Of a stretch of DNA of 64,000 nucleotides, positions 25,401 to 34,724 are shown piece by piece (the first letter of the stretch is position 1; the number at the start of each line of letters is the position of its first letter). The stretch spans positions 255,501-319,500 of the forward strand of contig JAPXFQ010000384.1 of the NCBI GenBank assembly GCA_028564705.1, given 5' to 3'. The translations under genes and the position numbers were made by a program. This DNA is from Apricaphanius iberus. Taxonomy: Eukaryota; Chordata; Actinopteri; Cyprinodontiformes; Aphaniidae. The notes beneath the pieces are model-generated. The model made no database searches, was not told the origin of the DNA, and saw only the letters and a list, made by a program, of their open reading frames with translations.

Positions 25401-28400
25401 TTTATTTAAAAACTACACAGGGAACACAGACTGTCGCATACAGTTTATTAAAGGAGGCCACCTGTTTCTACGCATACTTTGTTTTTTTTACCGTAATCTT
25501 CTGTCTGTTGAGCTTGTTGCATTTTGAGGTCAAGTATATATGTTACAAACACCATAAATTGGCACTAGAGGTACTTTTTAGTTTGTCCTAATATATATTT
25601 ATTCATTACCAACTGTAAGTATTTGTATTTCACCAGTTTAATATGAATTATTATGTATTTGTTATTTCTTTATTGTTTTCATTTTAGTCATTAAAATATG
25701 AGAATTTGTCCATAACCTTATATTTTCTTTTTCTGGTGATGTTACTCAGAACTCCAGTAGCCTATGTACCTAATACTTTTTTACGGTTACTCGAGCTATT
25801 TTTTTTTGATGGCCACGTTTTACTTGAGTAAAAATATGTCGAAGTAGTGCTTGAGTGCGATGTTTGGGTTCTCTACAACATTTCAGTTGGGATAAACTAG
25901 GATGTTTTATCCTCCGAAACCAGGATACAGTGTTTGGGATCTAAATCCAACTGTGTCCAAGTGTAGCAAAATCCCAATGTCCCAGTACCATCCATCCATC
26001 CATCCTTCCACCAGTACCAATGCCTGTAAAACAAACCCTCACCATCATGCTACCACCACCATGCTTGACAGTTGATACAATCTTCCTAGGTTTCAAATTC
26101 TCCTTATACATACTTCTCGTCGTTGTAGGAAAACATCACATTTTCTGTCTCATCTTCACCTTTCGGTTCAACTTGAAGGTCTTGATTCTGGAGCAAATGC
26201 TTTATTTTTGGGATGCACCCTCTCTGTCTGTGGTGATGTCAAACTGGATTCATTTTGCTTATCTGGTTTATTACTGGACATCCTGACCAAGTTCATTTCA
26301 TCTTAGTGGAAAGGTTTTGGTCAGAAGGGTGAAACTCAGGTATCCAACCGCAAAACGATCACAAACACAAAACCTAACTATGGAGGCCGAAAAGTATCAT
26401 AAGTAATAAACTGAAGCAGGGTTTTTCAAGATTGCACATGCTCATTCGGAAATGCACACTGTCTGTTTCACAAATGCACACGCTTAGGTTCACAAAATAT
26501 AACTTTCAGGAACACTTGTAATATACGTTCCCAAACGCTCACAATCTGTTTCACAAATGCACAAAATCTCTTCAAAAATGCACAAAATCTGTTTCAAAAA
26601 TGCAAACAATCTGTTTTACAAATGCACACAAGCTGTTTCACAAATATAATTTTGAAAAAAGCTTCAAATATATACTCACAAATCATACAAATCCCTGAAT
26701 GTGCATGAACACACCACTTCTCATTTGTGAACCTCTCTGCATTCGTGAGAGAATTCTGTGTGGTGACCTCTGAGACTCACCTAACGAGCACGGACAACTA
26801 ATCTCACCATTGGCTAAGGAACCTGTCGATCAAATTAATCACTTATCCAGCTGTTCGCTTTCAGCCAATCGTATGGCTCCTAACATGTTCCATCTTCATT
26901 GTGGGCCAAACGTACGGACCCTGGCAATAATTATTAATTACTAATCCATTTCCTGAGTTTATTAAACCGTTTAAATTATTTTTAAACTAATTAAATTATT
27001 GTGAACCTCATCGTGTGCATTTGTGATTGTGTATTACAAGTGTTCCTGAAAATTATATTTTGTTAACCTGAGCGTGTGCATTTGTGAAACAGACCGTGTC
27101 CATTGCCGAATGAGCATGTGCATTTGTGAAAAACCCTGCTTGAGTTTATTACTTATGATACTTTTCCGCCTCCATACCTAACGGCTTCTTTGAATGTAGA
27201 AAAATTGGCAAACATTAAGCTTCTGAATTCAGAAAAAAATCCCTTTTTCAAAATTGACATATTTTAAGCTGCACTGATCTGCAGCTACTTGAGTTATTTG
27301 GCCACGATGATGAGAAGTATTGTGCGTTTAAACTTAGAAAGTGCTGTAACAACTGTCAAGCATGGTGGTGGCTGCATCATGTTGAGGTGTGTTTTGCTGC
27401 CATCGTTACTGTGTTTCATTTCATTTCAATTTATTTATAAAGCGCCAATTCACAACAGGTGTCATCTCAGTACACTTTACAAGAAAAGCAATTTCAATAC
27501 AACTGAAAGTTTTCTATGTAAGGAATCCCAGCAGATTGTAAGACAAAACTGTGATTAATATATATAACAAAAAGAGAATTAACTGATGATGAAGGGGGAC
27601 TATCTTCAAAATCGTCAACTTTACCTCAAATCAAGGCCTAAATGTCTGAAATTTGTAAACAGATGCTTTTTTTCAGCAGGACAACCATCCAGATCCCCAA
27701 ATTATGGAATACACATAAAAACTCTGATCCAGTAAGCTGATCAGTTTGAATGAACTTTACTGGATTAGCCGAGAAGAGTTAAGACCAGAAAAGCTAACAG
27801 TTTGTGATCCAGGTCCAACTTTCTAAGAGACATCAAAGGAAATTGAAGATAGATTCAACAATTCTTGCTTTTTGAAATGAATGTCACTTTATGCTGAATA
27901 ATCATTACAACCTGAACACAGAACAGTTCATATAAATCATTAAGAGACAACAGCAATCTAGCTAATTAGTTATAATGATTTGGTCCAGCTTGCTTAATTG
28001 TGTTTTGTTTTATTTAATTCAAGCAGAACTCTTGGTAAAAATCAGTTTTATGTTAGAGTTCTGCAGAAACCAACTGAAAGCACTGCTGTGCACAAATAAA
28101 ACCAAGAACAGAGAGAATATAATACCAGATATAGCTCTAGGGGAATGCTCCAGGAAGCTGTGCAGCATCTCAGACAGGACCCTTCTTTCAGGGACCGACC
28201 TAGAAGCCCCCGAGACGAGATCATAAGTGGCGCTTCAATTTTTATGCCTGACTCAGAGCCCCAGCTGTTTATGTGTGCATGGTGGTAAACACAGCCATGG
28301 GATGGAAGCACGTGATATTCAATATGAAGGTTGGATAACAGATTTTTTTCTCCCCTTTTTTGCACAAAATTACATAAGCTCATTGCGTTCACTTGAAAAA

Positions 28401-31400
28401 AATAAAAAGCTCCTGTTTTTCTGAATTAATGAGATAAGTTTTAACAATAAAAATAAATTCCACTCTGTTTTTCTGAGTTAATAAGTTTTAATAAAAAAAA
28501 TATAAATGCTGCTCTGTTTTTTCTGTGTGGGCGACTGTGGCTCAGTTGTAGAGTAGTTGGCTTGCAATCGGAGGGTTGTAGGTTTGATTCCAGCTTCCTC
28601 CAGTCACATGTCGATGTGCCCCTGGGCAAGGCACTTAACCCCCAAATTCTACATTGTCCTACCGAGCCATGTTGGGTGTCGGTGGTGTCGGTGTATGAAT
28701 GCGAGTGTGAATGGGTGAATGTGGCTTCAATGTAAAGCGCTTTGAGTGGTCAGTAAGACTAGAAAAGCGCTATATAAGTTCAGTCCATTTACCATTTTTT
28801 CTGACGGAATGATTGAAACAGGACATGTTTGAGTTCCTCTTACTTAGACAGCTAATAATGCCTACAGGCATAGAACATCCATGCATTGTCTATACTACCA
28901 GCTGCATGGTACCAATCTCCAGCGATCATTGAGTGGAAGGTGGGGTACACCATGAATATGTCACCAGTCAATTGCAGGGCAATACCGTGGAATGCCTACA
29001 CAGTTTATCTTGTTCTGTCCAAAAAAACAGAGCGGTCTTTATTTTTAAAACTTATCTCATTAATTCAGAAAAACCGAGCGGTATTTATTTTTATTTTTAA
29101 AATGTATCTCATTAATTCAGAAAAACAGAGTGGTATTTATTTTTATTTTTAAAACGTATCTCATTAATTCAGAAAAACCGAGCGGTATTTATTTTTATGT
29201 TTAAAACGTATCTAATTAATTCAGAAAAACCGAGCAGTATTTATTTTTATGTTTAAAACGTATCTAATTAATTCAGAAAAAAAACGAGCGGTATATATTT
29301 TTATGTTTAAAATGTATGTAATTAATTCAGAAAAACAGAGTGGTATTTATTTTTATTTTTAAAACGTATCTCATTAATTCAGAAAAACCGAGCGGTATTT
29401 ATTTTTATGTTTAAAACGTATCTAATTAATTCAGAAAAACCGAGCAGTATTTATTTTTATGTTTAAAACGTATCTAATTAATTCAGAAAAAAACCGAGCG
29501 GTATTTATTTTATTTTTAAAACGTATCTCATTAATTCAGAAAAACAGAGCGGTATTTATTTTTATGTTTAAAATGCATCTCATTAATTTAGAAAACAGAG
29601 CGGTATTTATTTTTATGTTTAAAACGTATCTCATTAATTAAGAAAAACAGAGCGGTATTTATTTTTATGTTTATATTTATATCCCTACAAAATAACAGTC
29701 ATAAACATTTGATTTGTTTTTGGATCCTGGTAAGAGAACTATGTAAGCTTATTGCATTCACTTGAAAAAAATAAAAAGCTCTGTTTTTCTGAATTAATGA
29801 GATACGTTTTAAAAATAAAATAAATACATCTCTGTTTTTCTGAATTAATGAGATAAATTTTAAAAATAAAAATAAATACTGCTCTGTTTTTCTGAATTAA
29901 TGAGATAAGTTTACAAAAAATAAAAAATAAATACTGTTCTGTTTTTCTGACTGGACAAGAAGAACTGTGGTGGAATTCCATGGCATTGCCCTGTTTTGAC
30001 TGTTGACATATTCATGGTGTACCCCACCTTCCAGTCAATGACAGTTGGAGATTGGCACCAGCCATACAGCTGTTAGTATAGAGAATGGATGGAGGTTCTA
30101 TGCCAGTAAGCATTATTAGCTGTCTAAGTAAGAGGAACTCAAACATGTCCTGTTTCAATCATTCCATCATTGTCTATAGAATTCCGCTTATCCTTTACAG
30201 GGTCACGGTGGCTAATGCTTATCTCGAGCAGTCATTAGGCAAAAGGCAGGGAAGACCCTGGATAGGTCGCCCGACCATTGCACGGCATGTCGCTTTTGAT
30301 GGCTTAATTCGCTTCTCCTTTTGTTGGGAATGTGAAACTATAAAATACTTCTGTTTCTAAAATATGTATATAATAGGCCTATGAATTAGTCGATTTTCTA
30401 CAGACACCGGAGGATTTTGCTCCTGCTCAGGTTTAGCCTACTGGCCTATTTTCTGCCCCCCCCCCAGTTTATTTAGTTAATTCAGAAAAACAGAGCGGTA
30501 TTTATTTTTATTTTTAAAACTTATCTCATTAATTCAGAAAAACAGAGCAGTAATCATTTTTATAACTTATCTCATTAATTCAGAAAAACAGAGAAGGATT
30601 TTTTTTTTACTTATCTCATTAATTCAGAAAAACAGAGCAGTAATTATTTTTATAACTTATCTCATTAATTCAGAAAAACAGAGCTTTTACTTTTTTTCAA
30701 GTGAATGCAATAAGCTTCTGTACAAAACAACACAATAAAGATAAAATAAGAACAAGTTATACTTGCAGAAGCTCCCCTGAGCACATGGTGTGCAGGAAGT
30801 GGAACCCTTTGTTGCAAAGAAACCTGAAAGCAGAAGGTGGGAAATAACGTGTGTGAGTCACGGTTTCTATCAGATCTCAGATTAGAGAATTGTCAACATG
30901 TTTTCCACATATTTAAACTTTGCTTCGAAGAGAATCTGTGCGTTTTTAAATGTCTTCATGTTGATTTTGTGTCACTGATTTACGACGCAGGAACGACTTG
31001 TGGCGAAAAATGAACAAACCTGGAGAACAGCTTGTGCAGCTCTCTGCACCGGTGATGTTGTTGAAGGATCCAGCAGGGCAGGAGTGGCACAGTGGGCTCC
31101 CAGTGAAACTGGGATGTAGGCAAAAACATAAAAAGGCAGCTCAGCTACAGTTATAAGGTTGAACAAACTAGTTTTAGAGATATGAGGTTTTACTTTGTGT
31201 AGGAGCCGCGGCTGCAGGGGAGACACCCCTGCTGTCCTGCCATTGGCTGATAAAACCCCGTCTTGCATGGAAGACATGCTCCAGGAAGTAAACACAGCCC
31301 CGGATCAGCGCAGCAGGTACACAGCAGGGTGTCTGAGGAGGGAGAGAAACCGGTTCGAGTTACTTCGGGTTGAAACCTGTTGGAGGGTGGAGCAAAACAA

Positions 31401-32492
31401 ACTTCAGAACCCACTGACTCACTGTTGTCGTAGTGTGACCCCGGCGCACAGGCCTCGCAAGCAGAGACGTTGAAAGCGGCGCAGCCTGGGGTGGTGCTGC
31501 TGAAGATCACGGGTGTTGGAGTCACAGTGGTGGCATTCTGCAGCGCGGTGCTGCTCATCACAGCCGGGCTGAGCGTGGTCTGGCTCCGCACCAAGCCTGA
31601 GGCAAGAGGAAGCCGGTCATGTTTCCACAGACGAGGCCACAGAACCCATAAGAACCATGTGGACCGGCCTCTGGCCTCTTACAACACATCACTCAAGTCT
31701 GGACTCCGGACCGAGCTGCCTAATCTTCAAGGGTAGCGAGAGTAAACAGAACCAGGAATCCGCTTGGTTCACCTGGAAGGAAACTGGAGCCTTAATGACT
31801 TTAGAGATGAGTCCAGTTCTCTGCCAAAGCAGGAGCATTTATCCCGTGGGAGAAAACTCGAACGAAATCCAGGCTGCGTGTTAAAGTGGAGGCAGCAGGT
31901 AGAAACCCAAACAGAGCCCATATTGTGGAGCTAATCACAGAAGGCATGTGCTTAAGTGCTTTCTTGAATAGGAGCCATCACCCTTATAAAATTAAATTAT
32001 TCAGCAGCGGGGAGTCATGTGATGCTTCTCCTCGTCCTGGTCAGAAACTTTTCTCCTCCAAAAATATTAAAGCATTTGTGTAAGGAAAAAAGACTGAAAG
32101 AGAGAACTGTTTAGGGATAGTAAAAAAAAAAAAAAAGTAATTTCACTGTGAGTAAAAGAGGAAAAAAACTGCAGCTCCTCTGTGGAAAAGACATAAAAAT
32201 TCAGTTCAAATCTGTTTATTTGTGTTTAGGGAGGTTTTAAAAAAAGAGTTTAAAGGGAATATCTGCAGAAATGTTCAACAAAATTAGAGTTTTATGAAAC
32301 TTATAATCAACATAGATCCAGTCCAAACTGCATCTGGCTAAATCCCATAACCGATTCTGTTTTAGAAACTGGAGTTTTTTATTATTATTATTATTTTTTT
32401 CAGAACAAAGTACAGCCTCTTCTTCTGATTTGATGAAACTCACCGATGAAACAAGCGGCGGTGAAGGCAGACAGAAGCCCCCGACGGTCCAT
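22435..32492 (-). CDS. Cysteine-rich type I membrane protein with Eph-receptor-like repeats
   Basis: Nine coding exons: 32444-32492, 31423-31596, 31194-31332, 31020-31108, 30763-30823, 23371-23459, 23170-23282, 22929-23085 and 22435-22592. All are GT-AG, and the phases join to 342 aa. The start codon at 32492 was chosen because MDRRGLLSAFTAACFIG makes a good signal peptide. A Ser/Thr-rich stretch with several N-glycosylation sequons follows. From about residue 57 to 275 there are many cysteines in CxxC and CPxG spacing (CLPCSRGSYTNFTG, CHSCPAGSFNNITGAESC), typical of Eph-receptor-like/GCC2-GCC3 domains. A membrane segment spans about 280-301, then RRRR and a 41-residue tail with YYGLP and VYAGW. 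It is presumably a cell-surface protein; partner and function are unknown. TNF-receptor membership is not supported, because the cysteine spacing fits GCC2/GCC3 better. Intron 5 (23460-30762) is full of nested repeats. Confidence 0.85.
23460..25206. other. Left part of intron 5 of the receptor-like gene
   Basis: AT-rich intron DNA. The segment around 23890-23990 resembles parts of 45960-46010 and 51190-51260 ('caacgtctct...cccagcttt'), so it is likely a fragment of a dispersed repeat. No exon was recognised. Confidence 0.45.
25207..25865. mobile_element. Fish DNA-transposon-like repeat (probable hAT-type MITE)
   Basis: It begins 'gctgggtagtaactagttac', with repeated 'acttgagtaac' blocks at both ends (near 25235 and reversed near 25830). 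This wording is common in fish repeats. No coding capacity was seen, and the family assignment is tentative. Confidence 0.4.
26379..27176. mobile_element. 798-bp palindromic MITE with about 145-bp inverted repeats
   Basis: The left end TATGGAGGCCGAAAAGTATC is mirrored at the right end by GATACTTTTCCGCCTCCATA. Matching continues inward to about 26523 and 27033. It is flanked by an exact 6-bp direct repeat CCTAAC (26373-26378 and 27177-27182). The arms contain a short tandem motif around 'tgtttcacaaatgcacac'. It encodes nothing. The superfamily is unclear from a 6-bp duplication. Confidence 0.8.
27415..27535 (+). repeat. L2/SINE-type 3' end fragment
   Basis: 'caatttatttataaagcgcc' followed by 'caattcacaacaggtgtc' is wording shared with 42340-42400, 52365-52400 and, in antisense, 50865-50920. 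It resembles the 3' end of fish L2-type LINEs and related SINEs. Confidence 0.5.
28528..28794 (+). repeat. Complete tRNA-derived SINE
   Basis: The head contains RNA polymerase III A-box-like (TGGCTCAGTTG, 28538-28548) and B-box-like (GGTTTGATTCC, 28581-28591) motifs. A conserved body ('cctgggcaaggcacttaa') and tail ('aaagcgctttgagtggtc', 'gcgctatataagttcag') follow. A 9-bp TTTTTTCTG occurs on both sides and is the likely target duplication. It is inserted in the left outer arm of the foldback element, so it is younger than that structure. Confidence 0.8.
30170..30470. other. Spacer within the foldback complex
   Basis: It contains a fragment around 'cttatcctttacagggtcac' and 'ggtcgcccgaccattgca', wording shared with fish LINE 3' regions, then a C-homopolymer at about 30457-30465. 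No gene was recognised. Confidence 0.4.
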
Positions 32493-32688
32493 CCTCCAGC
32501 GGATCAGCCCGAACCTCCACCCTGGGTCTGTCTGCAGCATCTCATCCCTGAGCGGCTCTGAAAACACCAGCTCCTTATTCACACAAGAACCAGCTCTCTC
32601 ATCGCTGTCATATGACAAAATTCGCGTCATGTGATTTTGCTTTGGAGGTTAAATCTGAGAGGAAATGGCCAGGAGCGGAGCTGCTGCT

Positions 32689-32700
32689 GTTGCGGGCAAC
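32689..32700. promoter_or_regulatory. X-box-like inverted repeat upstream of the receptor-like gene
   Basis: GTTGCGGGCAAC, with perfect 5-base inverted arms around GG, lies 197 bases upstream of the start codon at 32492. It departs from the RFX X-box consensus at one position of the left half-site (GTTGCG instead of GTTGCC). It could be a weak RFX site or chance. Confidence 0.35.
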
Positions 32701-32722
32701 GGCCAGCAGGGGCGCATGTTTG

Positions 32723-33560
32723 AAGGTAGATTTGTGTCTTTTTTTTTAAAAAGAAATTCAATTAAGAAAAAGGTTTATTCAGTCAAAACATATATTGACT
32801 GAATATGGGGGCAGAGTACAACAGAAGTTATAAGAAAAAAAAAGAAATCTGCTAACTATACCATCTTCTCGCTTTTACTAAGTATTTAATGATATATTGG
32901 CTCTTTCACCCAATAGGAAAGGTGTATATGACCATGTTATTTTGGACTGTTAACATTAGAAATATGATGGATATGTTTCCTGTATGTGAATTTGCAACAT
33001 TATTGTCATCTGCAATATTTGCCTGTTTTTAATAAAACTGGCAATCTTAATAATAGTATTCTAACAATATTTAAAACCCTGTCAAAAACCCTGTCAAAAA
33101 AATGCCAATTATCACACATGAAATAAGAAATAAAATACTCTCTACCTCAGCAATCAGTTCTTATCTGTAAAACAAAAACACCTTATAGGATTCTGTATGC
33201 TTTTCAGTCTGAATAAAAATTACTACTGTCCAATGTATCACATTGAACAATTACAAACTTTATCCTTGACCGTTAATAAAATAATCTTCTGTTTTGTGTT
33301 TGGAACTTCAAAACACAAAACATTACTTTAAAAAATTGCTTCAAACCAAAACCCTTCCCTTCAATCAAAGAAAACACTTTCATAAAAATAAAATAACATT
33401 GTTCAGATGCATTCTTTTTTTGTCTAAACTATATTGTTGGACTCAAACACTTTTTTCTATTATTGAAAATGATTTTTTGGATTGAAAATATATATTTTTT
33501 GATTGAACAAACTTTTTTTGGATATAATAATAAAGACATTTTTTATACACATCACTCACT
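32723..33560. mobile_element. AT-rich MITE, first copy (right end unresolved)
   Basis: It starts 'ggtagatttgtgtct', the same terminus as the copy at 40893. The interior repeats 'tgattgaaaat' and 'tttttggattga' motifs in both orientations, as in that copy. The right boundary near 33560 is a guess. It lies about 230 bases upstream of the receptor-like gene's start. Confidence 0.55.
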
Positions 33561-34618
33561 TCTTATTCTAAATGTTTTTTGCCTACATAAATCTCTTTTT
33601 TTAATTTTTAAAAATTTAGATTAATCATTTATAATGTTATGTGCTTTTTATTTTATTTAAATCAGTTATTATTAGACTACATTTTAAAAGGATCTCAATC
33701 ATTTATTCTATAACATTAATATTTTGTTACCTATTTTAATTCACAGCAAGAATGTATTAATTAGTATATTTTTATTCACATCAAATAATCACGCATTCAT
33801 GTTTCTGATCACATTGGTCCTTTTTTATTCAATTCAAGCAGTAAATCTTTTGGGAGAAAATTTACCCTTAATCACTTCATATATCAGTAACTTGTTTTAT
33901 TCTCCTTAATAATTTATAATTTTCTATTTTTTCTATTTATGTAACTCGTGTATAATGTGAAACCTTTTCATTCATCAAGTACTTAGGTGTTTATTTTTGT
34001 TGTTTTCTCTTTTATATTATAAAATAAATAATGAAAGGATAGCACTACGAAAAATATTCAATATTTCTAGGTTTTCCAAAATAAAAATGAAGATGTGTTT
34101 TTTTTTGTACTTAATCTTGTGATAGGCTAGTAAACATGGTTCTTTAGTTCCTGATTTCACACTTCCTCCTTCTTTACGTGATATTTTTTAGTTTCTTTTT
34201 ACATGACTTGATGATTTCTTTTTGTTTTTAATCTGTTTGACTTGACTATATAAGAAGTTCATATAAATAAAAATAAATATGAGTGGTTGTTTTTGCTGTA
34301 TGGCAACAAATAGTTAAATGATTTAAATATAGCCTATGTTGATGTGAAAACAGTCAGCATTCATGTCTTAGTGGATATTTCTGCACAGATGATCTGATCC
34401 GGGACATTCTGAGTAATGTCACCGGGTTCTGTAACCTGTTCAGAATAACCGGAAAAACCCCTCATGAATCAGAGGTTGAAGGTTCAGTTCTCTTTCTACC
34501 TTTCCATGCTTTATGGAGTGGGGGGTGGAATGAAACAAAAATCTGGTCTTAAAAAGAAATGGAGCCCTGGATGCGGGTTCTGGGAATAAATCACAGCTAA
34601 GCTTAGATGTTTTAATAA
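33561..34618. other. AT-rich intergenic DNA between the receptor-like gene and cfap99
   Basis: Strongly AT-rich with no supported gene. Several short frames are by-products of composition. A 3' end for cfap99 is expected at the right edge. Confidence 0.5.
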
Positions 34619-34620
34619 GA

Positions 34621-34626
34621 TTTATT
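34621..34626 (-). terminator. Polyadenylation signal of cfap99
   Basis: AATAAA on the minus strand, about 100 bases after the cfap99 stop codon at 34725. This is the expected position for a short 3' UTR. Confidence 0.7.
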
Positions 34627-34724
34627 TGGGAAAAAAAGAGTCAGAAAACTAATATTCTAAGAAGAGAGAACATGAATCATCGGAGGGAGTATCGATCATG
34701 TGCGTTTTCTGCGAAGAGGTTGAT

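Larger units (their letters stand above)
26010..27850. mobile_element. Tc1-like remnant(s) interrupted by a palindromic MITE
   Basis: The left part (26020-26290) reads as antisense Tc1 transposase wording ('ccaccatgcttgacag'). The right part (27290-27700) reads in sense: VKHGGGCIMLRCVLL near 27353, where family members have VKHGGGSIMLWGCF, and FQQDNHP near 27675. The opposite orientations mean two pieces or an inversion. All frames are broken. The 798-bp MITE at 26379-27176 lies between them. Confidence 0.55.
28374..30722. mobile_element. Nested foldback element with a 52-bp minisatellite in its arms
   Basis: Outer ends: 'cattgcgttcacttgaaa' near 28382 is mirrored near 30710 ('tttcaagtgaatgcaataag'), and a third copy of this terminus lies at 29747. 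Inside, a unique segment (28803-29020) is repeated inverted at 29948-30168. Next to it, about 13 units of a roughly 52-bp repeat (29021-29672, core AATTCAGAAAAACAGAGCGG) face about four inverted units (29757-29947). Further copies lie at 28395-28520 (inverted) and 30478-30690 (direct). The structure looks like at least two palindromic insertions, one inside the other. It encodes nothing. The single-stranded form could fold into a very long hairpin. Confidence 0.75.

Noticed and set aside
28528..28600. tRNA gene
   Set aside because: The tRNA-like head continues into a SINE body and tail, and the cloverleaf is degraded.
29021..29672. Possible CRISPR-like array
   Set aside because: Units are contiguous tandem repeats without unique spacers, in a vertebrate genome.
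28886..29981. Repetitive frames with a recurring 'INSEKQSGIYF' type motif
   Set aside because: Products of the 52-bp minisatellite; no start or splice context.
22435..32492. TNF-receptor superfamily assignment for the cysteine-rich protein
   Set aside because: The cysteine spacing and CPxG motifs fit Eph-receptor-like/GCC2-GCC3 repeats better, and there is no death domain or TRAF-binding motif that I can identify in the tail.
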